DNA of 10,319 nucleotides from contig CADCOX010000182.1 of NCBI GenBank assembly GCA_902803195.1, positions 1 to 10,319 on the forward strand, written 5' to 3'. Below, piece after piece: positions 1 through 5,571 of the stretch. Under the pieces are notes generated by a model. That model was not told the DNA's origin and did no database searches. It saw only the letters and a program-made list of their open reading frames with translations. A program made the position numbers and the translations under genes. The first letter of the stretch is position 1, and the number at the start of each line of letters is the position of its first letter. The stretch comes from an uncultured Bacteroidales bacterium (lineage in GTDB: Bacteria; Bacteroidota; Bacteroidia; Bacteroidales; Bacteroidaceae).

Positions 1-934
1 CCTCGAAGACCGAGATGGTGATGTCGCCTTGCCCGTCCATGGCGTCGACGGCGTTCTTGCAAAGGTTCTCGACCACCCATTCGAACAACTGTGCCGAGAG
101 GTTAGCGTAGAGCGGCTGCTGGGGGAGGCGTGTTGTGATGTTGACGCGGTTGCTGGTGCGGCGCCCGATGTAGTCGACTACATGGGCGATGACTTCGTTG
201 AGGTTCTCGGGTCGCAGTTCGGGTTGCGAGCCGATCTTCGAGAAGCGCTCCGCAATCATCTGCAGCCGTTTGACGTCCTTGTCCATCTCGGGCAGCAAGT
301 CGTCGTCGGGGTAGGTCTCGTGGAGCACCTGTGTCCAGGCCATGAGCGATGAAATGGGTGTGCCCAGTTGGTGGGCCGTCTCTTTCGACAGTCCCACCCA
401 TACCTTGTTCTGCTCGGCGCGTTTGCTGCTGGTGAGAGCTATCAGCGCTACGACGGCAAAGATGAGCGCCACGCCCAGCAGGATATAGGGGTAGCTGGCC
501 ATGCGCTTGATCATGATGCTCTCGTCGTAGCAGATCTCCATGAAGTCGCTCTCGTCGAGGTAGACGCGGATGTGGTTGCCGTCGGCTTTCATGCGCCGTC
601 CCATCTCGCCTACGACGGCCAGCGTGTCGGCCTCGCTCTCGGCATGGCGGATGCGCAGGTTGCGGAACGTCTGCACCGTCCCGTCCGACGACAGCACGAC
701 AATAGGGATCGTGTTGTTGCTGTTGATCACCTTCAGCACCAGCGACAAGTCGGTGCTCTCGTCGGCCTGGTTCAGCGAGCGCATGGCCTCGGCCCACACT
801 TCCATGTTGCGCTCCTCCTCGAGGGCGAGGTCACGCACTAGGAAATGCGACCAGATCAGCGAGGCGGCGCAGATGATGGTCGCGACCACTGAAAGGACGA
901 TTTTCACCTGCCGGATGCGGTCTGTCCACTGCAT
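1..934 (-). CDS. Membrane sensor histidine kinase, 3' end cut off by window edge
   Basis: Reading the minus strand from ATG at 934-932 gives 311 uninterrupted codons running off the left edge. Residues 9-31 form one membrane segment, residues 32-148 a likely periplasmic sensor region, and residues 149-168 a second membrane segment. The phosphoacceptor helix follows after only about 20 residues (SKETAHQLGTPISSL, His188), so there is no room for a HAMP domain. The ATP-binding domain starts with an N-box (VVENLCKNAVDAM, Asn290 and Asn294). The G boxes lie beyond the edge. By family knowledge it autophosphorylates on His188 and passes phosphate to a response regulator, probably encoded further left. 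The signal is unknown; the sensor region matches no domain I recognise. It diverges from the clostripain-like gene across 80 bp. I could not resolve a promoter; TATTTCG on the minus strand (965-959) is only a degenerate -7 box. Family assignment is secure. Confidence 0.93.
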   Translation of the reverse strand, partial: MQWTDRIRQVKIVLSVVATIICAASLIWSHFLVRDLALEEERNMEVWAEAMRSLNQADESTDLSLVLKVINSNNTIPIVVLSSDGTVQTFRNLRIRHAESEADTLAVVGEMGRRMKADGNHIRVYLDESDFMEICYDESIMIKRMASYPYILLGVALIFAVVALIALTSSKRAEQNKVWVGLSKETAHQLGTPISSLMAWTQVLHETYPDDDLLPEMDKDVKRLQMIAERFSKIGSQPELRPENLNEVIAHVVDYIGRRTSNRVNITTRLPQQPLYANLSAQLFEWVVENLCKNAVDAMDGQGDITISVFE

Positions 935-945
935 TGTGATAGTTT

Positions 946-976
946 TTTCTTAAAGAAACGAAATAGAAAACGTTTT
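946..976. promoter_or_regulatory. Two short palindromes in the divergent kinase/peptidase spacer
   Basis: The AT-rich 80-bp spacer between the two divergent start codons holds two perfect inverted repeats. The first is TTTCTT-A-AAGAAA at 946-958 and the second is AAAACGTTTT at 967-976. Both sit where a regulator could affect either gene. Such AT-rich palindromes also occur by chance, and no binding protein can be named, so an operator role is only inferred. Confidence 0.3.
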
Positions 977-1002
977 TAGTATGTAGATTCAGGAAAAAAC
1001 GC

Positions 1003-1010
1003 TAATTTTG
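1003..1010 (+). promoter_or_regulatory. Bacteroidetes -7 promoter box for the clostripain-like gene
   Basis: TAATTTTG fits the Bacteroidetes -7 consensus TAnnTTTG exactly. Its last base lies only four bases before the ATG at 1015, so transcription would be expected to start at or next to the start codon. A matching -33 TTTG is not clear; the best candidate is the T-run at 973-977, at a slightly long spacing. The mRNA may therefore be leaderless or have only a few leader bases. Confidence 0.6.
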
Positions 1011-1014
1011 CGGC

Positions 1015-2229
1015 ATGAAAAAGCTGTTTAGCCTTCTTCTCGCGTGTTGCGTGGGCCTGATTCTCGTGCCTTCGCTGCTCGTCGGCTGCCACAAATCCGA
1101 TGACCCGAAGCCGGTTGTCGGAACGATGGCTCGCAACACCGTCATCATCTATATGGCAGCCGAGAACACGCTCGCCGAGATCGTTGAGATGGACTCGGCC
1201 GAGATTGCGGCAGGCGTCGCCAAGCTGCCCGATAGCACGCGCGTCGTCGTCTTCATCGACGACACCTACTCCAGCCGCATACTCGTGGGTACGAGCGCCC
1301 ACTCCCTGCGTCTGGCCAAGACCTACGGCCGCAATATCTGTTCCACCGATAGCGCCGACATGGAGCTGGTCCTCGCCGACATCTTCCGCGACTATCCCTC
1401 GCGCCACTATGGCATGGTGCTCTGGAGTCACGCTTCCGGCTGGATTCCCGAGCGCCAGCAGGCGCCGCGTCGCCGCACCTTCGGCATCGACAACAACCGA
1501 CGCAATGCCAACAGCGACCTCGGCACGAAGATGGCCGTGCAGACGCTGGCCAACGTGCTCGCCCATCATCCCCACACCGACTACCTCTTCTTCGATGCTT
1601 GTTTCATGCAGTGTATCGAGGTGGCCTACCAGCTGCGTCACGTCACCGACTACCTCGTAGGTTCTCCTGCCGAACTCCCTGTCGATGGCGCCCCTTATTC
1701 GCTCATGCTGCCTCTGTTGGCAGAGCGCAAGCTGCTCGATGCCGTACGCGTCTACTACGACTATTATGTCACGGGCGAAGGCTCTTCAGGCTATCTCGGC
1801 ATCGAACTGTCTGCCATACGAACGGCAGGCCTCGAAGCGTTGGTCACGGCCACCCGGCCGCTCCTGCTGCAGCTGCTGGCGGGACGCACCGAGCTCTACT
1901 GCCGCGGCGTCCAGCACTACTATCCTTATACCAGTTCCGATCTTTATCCCGAATTCTACGATATCGTCAACCTGTTCTACAACCTGCTGCCGAGCGACGT
2001 CTTTGGCCAGTGGCGGCAGCAGTTCAGCCAGGCCGTACCCCTCTCCTTGATCTCGAAGTACTGGTCATCGGCCTTCTCGCGCTCCATGCAGATCGTCTAC
2101 GACCCCGATCATTGTGGCGGCGTGTCGGTCTTCGTGCCCAGCGAGGACCATGTCGACGTGGGCTGGGACGATGCCTACCACGACCTCGACTGGTACCGGG
2201 CCAATGGCCTGTCGGCAACGGGGTGGTAG
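1015..2229 (+). CDS. Clostripain-family (C11) cysteine peptidase, surface-type lipoprotein
   Basis: The 404-residue product starts with a lipoprotein signal peptide: MKK, a hydrophobic stretch and lipobox LVGC with Cys25 as lipidation site. The residues after it (HKSDD) are acidic, resembling the Bacteroidetes lipoprotein export signal that sends lipoproteins to the cell surface. The mature part shows C11 hallmarks: NTVIIYMAAENTL near residue 41, catalytic His139 in LWSHASGW and catalytic Cys196 in FFDACFM. By family knowledge these form a His-Cys dyad, usually cutting after Arg or Lys. Length is normal for Bacteroidales members. The start is supported by the signal peptide and by the promoter box just upstream. 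It probably heads a transcript with the small gene 44 bp downstream. Likely role is extracellular protein digestion or processing of surface proteins; the substrate is unknown. Confidence 0.9.
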   Translation: MKKLFSLLLACCVGLILVPSLLVGCHKSDDPKPVVGTMARNTVIIYMAAENTLAEIVEMDSAEIAAGVAKLPDSTRVVVFIDDTYSSRILVGTSAHSLRLAKTYGRNICSTDSADMELVLADIFRDYPSRHYGMVLWSHASGWIPERQQAPRRRTFGIDNNRRNANSDLGTKMAVQTLANVLAHHPHTDYLFFDACFMQCIEVAYQLRHVTDYLVGSPAELPVDGAPYSLMLPLLAERKLLDAVRVYYDYYVTGEGSSGYLGIELSAIRTAGLEALVTATRPLLLQLLAGRTELYCRGVQHYYPYTSSDLYPEFYDIVNLFYNLLPSDVFGQWRQQFSQAVPLSLISKYWSSAFSRSMQIVYDPDHCGGVSVFVPSEDHVDVGWDDAYHDLDWYRANGLSATGW

Positions 2230-2273
2230 GAGGACTGTCCGACGATACCCAATAAACGATTGAGAAAATAATC

Positions 2274-2540
2274 ATGCCAGAGAATACCTTCTACAAGATT
2301 CAGTTCACGCCCGAGGAGTGCGAGGAGTGCTACGCTTGGTTTGAGGCTCACATGCAGCAGCTGCCACCCTCCTTCCAGCTCACGCCTGGCATGTACATCC
2401 CCGACTTGCCCGCGTGCGTGCGCATGTACATAAAAAAATTAAGGAAGCAGATGCGGGATAATACTAGCTACAGCGGTCAGTTCTCCGTGCTGCTGATGCT
2501 GCGTCAACGCCTCCAGCAGTTGCCCGAATTCCAGGACTGA
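2274..2540 (+). CDS. Small DUF6965-like protein of unknown function
   Basis: This 88-residue protein has no signal peptide or membrane segment and is probably cytoplasmic. The pattern of an acidic helix (EECEECYAWFEAHMQQLP), the stretch FQLTPGMYIPDLPACVRMYI, and a C-terminal helix with LLMLRQRLQQL resembles the small Bacteroidetes family DUF6965 as I remember it; a profile search would decide. No function is known for that family. The gene sits 44 bp after the C11 peptidase and 58 bp before the aminopeptidase, on the same strand and with no visible promoter, so co-transcription is likely. A short AT-rich patch in the middle (ATA AAA AAA TTA codons, 2430-2441) contrasts with the GC-rich codon use elsewhere. 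That the ORF is real is fairly certain from its spacing and ordered composition. Confidence 0.7.
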   Translation: MPENTFYKIQFTPEECEECYAWFEAHMQQLPPSFQLTPGMYIPDLPACVRMYIKKLRKQMRDNTSYSGQFSVLLMLRQRLQQLPEFQD

Positions 2541-2598
2541 CCAACCCCCTGCTCCTGCCTCCTCTCAACGCTAACGCTTCAAACCAACTCTCAACCCT

Positions 2599-3999
2599 AT
2601 GTTGTTCTCCAAACAGACTTATATCACGCGTCGGACCGTCCTGCGGCAGCGCATCGAGCACGGCCTCGTGCTCATCTTCGGCAACAACGAGTCGCCGATG
2701 AACTATCCTTCCAACGGCTACAAGTTCCGTCAGGATAGCACCTTCCTCTATTACTTCGGCTTGCAGCGCGACGGCCTCGTGGGCGTCATCGATGCCGATT
2801 CGGGCGACGAATGGCTCATCGGCGACGACATCGACATCGAGGACATCGTATGGTTCGGCTCTGTCGACAGCGTCGCCGATATGGCCGCGCAGACGGGCGC
2901 CCTCAAGAGCGCTCCCATGAGCCGTCTCGACAGCCTCGTACAAGATGCACGCGACAGCGGACGTCAGATCCATTTCCTGCCGCCCTACCGCCACGACCAG
3001 ATGATCCAGTTCATGGACCTCACCGGCATCCATCCCCGCGACCAGCGTGCTCAGGCATCGCTCCGCCTCGTCCGTGCCGTCATCGAGCAGCGCATCGTCA
3101 AGACACCCGAGGAGGTGGCCGAGATCGAGCGCGCCTGTGCCATCGGTTACGAGATGCACACCACGGCCATGCGCATGTGCCGTCCCGGCGTCACCGAGCA
3201 GGAGATAGCCGGACGCATCAGTGGCATCGCTTCCTCCCGAGGCTGCATCACCAGCTTCCCCAGCATCCTCTCCATGCATGGCGAGATCATGCACGGCTAT
3301 CCTTCGCCGCAACCTCTCGAGGCGGGACGCTTGATGCTCTGCGACTGCGGTGCCGAGACCAACGAGAACTATTGCTCCGACAACACCCGCACCACCCCCA
3401 TCAACGGACGCTTCGATGCCCGTCAGCGCGACATCTATCAGATTGTCGTCGATGCTCACGACCGCGCCTTCGAGATAGCACGCCCCGACGTGAAGTGGTG
3501 GGATGTCCACTTCGAGGCCGCTCGCGTCATCACCGAGGGCCTGAAGGCCTTAGGACTGATGAAAGGCAACACCGACGATGCCCTCGAGGCCGGAGCGCAT
3601 GCCATGTTCTTCCCCCACGGGCTCGGACATGCTATGGGCATGGACGTCCACGACATGGAAGGCCTTGGGCAGATCTACGTCGGCTTCGACGACGAGGTAC
3701 AGCCGCGCCTCGACCAGTTCGGCACCAACTGCCTCCGCTTCGGACGTCGTCTGCGCGAAGGCTATGTCATGACCGACGAACCCGGCATCTACTTCATTCC
3801 CGCCCTCATCGACGAGTGGCGAGCCAGTGGCCATTGTGCCGACTTCCTCAATTTCGATGCCATTGAGACCTACAAGGACTTCGGAGGCATCCGCATCGAG
3901 GATGACCTCCTCATCACCGCCGACGGCTGCCGCTATCTCGGCGAGAAGATGATCCCCTACCACATCGACGAAGTCGAGGAGTTCCTGGCCAAGAGGTAG
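2599..3999 (+). CDS. Xaa-Pro aminopeptidase (aminopeptidase P, peptidase M24B)
   Basis: The 466-residue product removes N-terminal residues that precede proline. Residues 1-140 are the AMP_N domain (FRQDSTFLYYFGL near residue 43). The C-terminal pita-bread catalytic domain starts near residue 170. All five metal ligands of the family are present: Asp249 (LCDCGAE), Asp261 (YCSDNTRT), His344 (PHGLGHAMGMDVHD), Glu394 (MTDEPGIYF) and Glu434 (GIRIEDDLLIT). The additional active-site histidines His340 and His351 are also kept, so a binuclear, usually manganese, active enzyme is expected. There is no signal peptide, so it should act in the cytoplasm on proline-containing peptides. It follows the DUF6965-like gene by 58 bp without a visible promoter and probably shares its transcript. 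Length is normal. The gene name pepP would fit by function but is not assigned, because Bacteroidales carry several paralogues. Confidence 0.95.
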   Translation: MLFSKQTYITRRTVLRQRIEHGLVLIFGNNESPMNYPSNGYKFRQDSTFLYYFGLQRDGLVGVIDADSGDEWLIGDDIDIEDIVWFGSVDSVADMAAQTGALKSAPMSRLDSLVQDARDSGRQIHFLPPYRHDQMIQFMDLTGIHPRDQRAQASLRLVRAVIEQRIVKTPEEVAEIERACAIGYEMHTTAMRMCRPGVTEQEIAGRISGIASSRGCITSFPSILSMHGEIMHGYPSPQPLEAGRLMLCDCGAETNENYCSDNTRTTPINGRFDARQRDIYQIVVDAHDRAFEIARPDVKWWDVHFEAARVITEGLKALGLMKGNTDDALEAGAHAMFFPHGLGHAMGMDVHDMEGLGQIYVGFDDEVQPRLDQFGTNCLRFGRRLREGYVMTDEPGIYFIPALIDEWRASGHCADFLNFDAIETYKDFGGIRIEDDLLITADGCRYLGEKMIPYHIDEVEEFLAKR

Positions 4000-4000
4000 T

Positions 4001-4091
4001 AAAGTTGAAAAGTTGAAATGTTGAAATGTTGAAAAGTTCTTCGCAAGCGAAGCGTCGCAAGCGCCGAGCGGAAAAGTTGAAATTTCGAAAT
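4001..4091 (+). repeat. Octamer repeat with GC-rich insert (intergenic)
   Basis: Directly after the aminopeptidase stop there are four tandem octamers of the form GTTGAAAA or GTTGAAAT (4004-4035). A GC-rich insert follows, with the palindrome CTTCGC-AA-GCGAAG (4039-4052) and the core GCCGAGCGGAA (4063-4073). A fifth GTTGAAAT lies at 4076-4083, 72 bases (9 x 8) after the first, so the octamer phase is kept across the insert. The block ends in the palindrome ATTTCGAAAT (4082-4091). Related pieces occur at 9825-9841 and, inverted, at 10295-10319. The short ORF readable across it on the minus strand is only the repeat translated. It separates the aminopeptidase from the C1B gene and may break the operon. 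Confidence 0.8.
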
Positions 4092-4137
4092 CCCGAGAAA
4101 TAACATCCTAACAATAATCCCCTTAATCACCTTTCAA

Positions 4138-5346
4138 ATGAAAAAATTACTTATTTGCTTGTTGGCAGCTCTAGTGGCCATGCCCACTTTCGCAGCCGAC
4201 AAGAAGAAGAAGGAAGAGAAATCAAACAAACCCGTCTTCACCATCGTCAAGCAGTTGCCCATCACCAGCGTCAAAAACCAGAACCGTTCGGGTACATGCT
4301 GGGCCTACTCCACCCTCAGCTTCTTCGAGAGCGAGATCCTCAAGAAGACAGGCAAGACCTACGATCTGGCCGAGATGTTCGTCTGCAACAAGGACTACAT
4401 GGAGCGCGCTGAGGTTACCGTGCGCATGCATGGCGACTGCGACTTCTCGCAGGGCGGTTCCGCTGGCGACGTCCTCATCACCATCAAGAACCACGGCATT
4501 ATCCCCGAGGAGGCTATGGCCCGCCCCGGCACCATGATCGGCGACTCGCTGGCCAACTTCAACGAGTTCTTCAGCGTCATGACGCCTTACGTCGAAGCTG
4601 TCGCCGAGAGCAAGAGCAAGACCATCTCCACCCAGTGGAAACCCGGTCTGCAGGGCATCCTTGACGCTTACCTCGGCAAGACGCCTGAGACCTTCACCTA
4701 CGACGGACGCGAGTACACACCCAAGACCTTCGCCGCAAGCCTCGGCCTCGACTGGAACGACTACGTCAGCATCACCTCCTACACCCATCATCCCTTCTAC
4801 ACCAGTTTCGCCGTCGAAGTGCAGGACAACTGGCGCTGGGACCACAGCTACAACGTCCCCATGGACGAGATGATGCGCATCATCGACAACGCCCTCGCCA
4901 ACGACTACACCGTAGCGTGGGGCGGTGATGTCAGCGACGACGGCTTCACGCGCAACGGCCTCGGCATCCTCTACGACCTCAAGGCCGGCGGCGAGAGCCT
5001 CACTGGCAGCGACCAGGCCAAGTGGCTCAAACTGAAACCCACCGAGCGCAAGAGCCTTGCCGAAGAACTCGGCGTCAATGCCCCCGAGGCCAAGCCTACG
5101 CAGGAGCAGCGACAGAAGGACTTCGACAATTGGGAGCTCACCGACGACCACGGCATGCACATCTACGGCTTGGCCAAGGATCAGAACGGACGCGAGTACT
5201 ACCTCGTCAAGAACTCATGGGGCGAGACCGGCGAGTACAAAGGCACCTGGTATATGACCAAGGCCTTCATCGCCGCCCGCACCATGGACTTCCTCGTCAA
5301 CAAGAACGCCATCCCCGCCGACATCCGTCAGAAACTCGGCATCTGA
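4138..5346 (+). CDS. Secreted C1B cysteine peptidase (PepC/bleomycin hydrolase-like)
   Basis: The 402-residue product carries an N-terminal signal peptide (MKKLLICLLAALVAMPTFA, likely cut before ADKKKK), so it is exported to the periplasm or beyond, unlike the cytoplasmic PepC enzymes of other bacteria. A lysine-rich linker precedes the papain-fold domain. The active site is complete: oxyanion-hole Gln48 and nucleophile Cys54 in NQNRSGTCWAYST, His338 in DDHGMHIYGL (matching the THAM motif of PepC) and Asn359 in LVKNSWGE. The FSQGGSAGD stretch near residue 103 is also typical of C1B. By family knowledge it trims peptides from the N terminus. The start is fixed by the signal peptide. No clear promoter box is seen in the 138-bp gap upstream. 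A strong terminator follows 26 bp after the stop. Together with the C11 and M24B genes it forms a peptidase cluster. Confidence 0.93.
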   Translation: MKKLLICLLAALVAMPTFAADKKKKEEKSNKPVFTIVKQLPITSVKNQNRSGTCWAYSTLSFFESEILKKTGKTYDLAEMFVCNKDYMERAEVTVRMHGDCDFSQGGSAGDVLITIKNHGIIPEEAMARPGTMIGDSLANFNEFFSVMTPYVEAVAESKSKTISTQWKPGLQGILDAYLGKTPETFTYDGREYTPKTFAASLGLDWNDYVSITSYTHHPFYTSFAVEVQDNWRWDHSYNVPMDEMMRIIDNALANDYTVAWGGDVSDDGFTRNGLGILYDLKAGGESLTGSDQAKWLKLKPTERKSLAEELGVNAPEAKPTQEQRQKDFDNWELTDDHGMHIYGLAKDQNGREYYLVKNSWGETGEYKGTWYMTKAFIAARTMDFLVNKNAIPADIRQKLGI

Positions 5347-5372
5347 TTCCCGTCTGCCGACTCCGAAAGGTA

Positions 5373-5420
5373 CACCGCCGTCAACCCTACTTCACAGGGT
5401 TGGCGGCGGTGCCTGTTTTT
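5373..5420 (+). terminator. Intrinsic terminator of the C1B peptidase gene
   Basis: A 16-bp stem (5373-5388 paired with 5396-5411, one G-U wobble, otherwise perfect and GC-rich) encloses a 7-base loop ACTTCAC. CCTG and then TTTTT at 5416-5420 follow. It begins 26 bases after the stop codon at 5344-5346. On the minus strand there is no T-run after the stem, so it should act mainly on plus-strand transcripts and would be a weak stop for the convergent GH51 gene. Confidence 0.92.
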
Positions 5421-5427
5421 CAACATT

Positions 5428-5537
5428 GCTTTGCACCTATACGCATAGGCCGCTGCAAATATATGCATAGGCCGTTTCATATATACGTGTGAACCGTTTC
5501 ATATATACGTGTGAGTTGCTGCGTGCATAGGTGCAAC
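5428..5537. repeat. 22-bp minisatellite of five units with terminal inverted repeats
   Basis: The 110 bases divide into five units of exactly 22 bases starting at 5428, 5450, 5472, 5494 and 5516. Units three and four are identical except for the last base and share the stretch CCGTTTCATATATACGTG. The first and last units are diverged and form terminal inverted repeats: TTGCACCTAT (5431-5440) against ATAGGTGCAA (5527-5536), with ACGCA/TGCGT continuing inward after a 2-base slip. TATACG or a variant recurs at 5438, 5460, 5482 and 5504. The element fills most of the gap between two convergent genes, starting 8 bases after the terminator T-run. Related units form the array at 9864-9997. It resembles a miniature inverted-repeat element that contains a minisatellite. 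Confidence 0.85.
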
Positions 5538-5571
5538 CCGAAGCCGCCATCTCACTACCTCTTCTTGGCAG

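Noticed and set aside
102..797. 231-codon minus-strand frame beginning at 797
   Set aside because: Arg/His-rich shadow in another frame of the histidine kinase, whose own frame runs to the window edge with clear H-box and N-box.
2432..2438. A-AAA-AAA heptamer in register for -1 frameshifting in the small DUF6965-like gene
   Set aside because: The -1 frame reaches a stop after only seven more codons, the zero frame encodes a sensible full-length protein, and no following stem-loop was found.
2464..3510. Long open frame (348 codons) on the minus strand under the aminopeptidase gene
   Set aside because: It lies entirely antisense to a gene with all catalytic residues of M24B and shows no domain; GC-rich codon use leaves few stops in this frame.
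3914..4114. 66-codon minus-strand frame reading FNISTFQLFNF
   Set aside because: The protein pattern is only the GTTGAAAA octamer repeat translated backwards; such spurious ORFs are typical of Bacteroidales intergenic repeats.
4222..5160. 312-codon minus-strand frame under the C1B peptidase gene
   Set aside because: Low-complexity Val/Gly/Asp/Ala composition mirrors the codon bias of the real gene; no recognisable motif.
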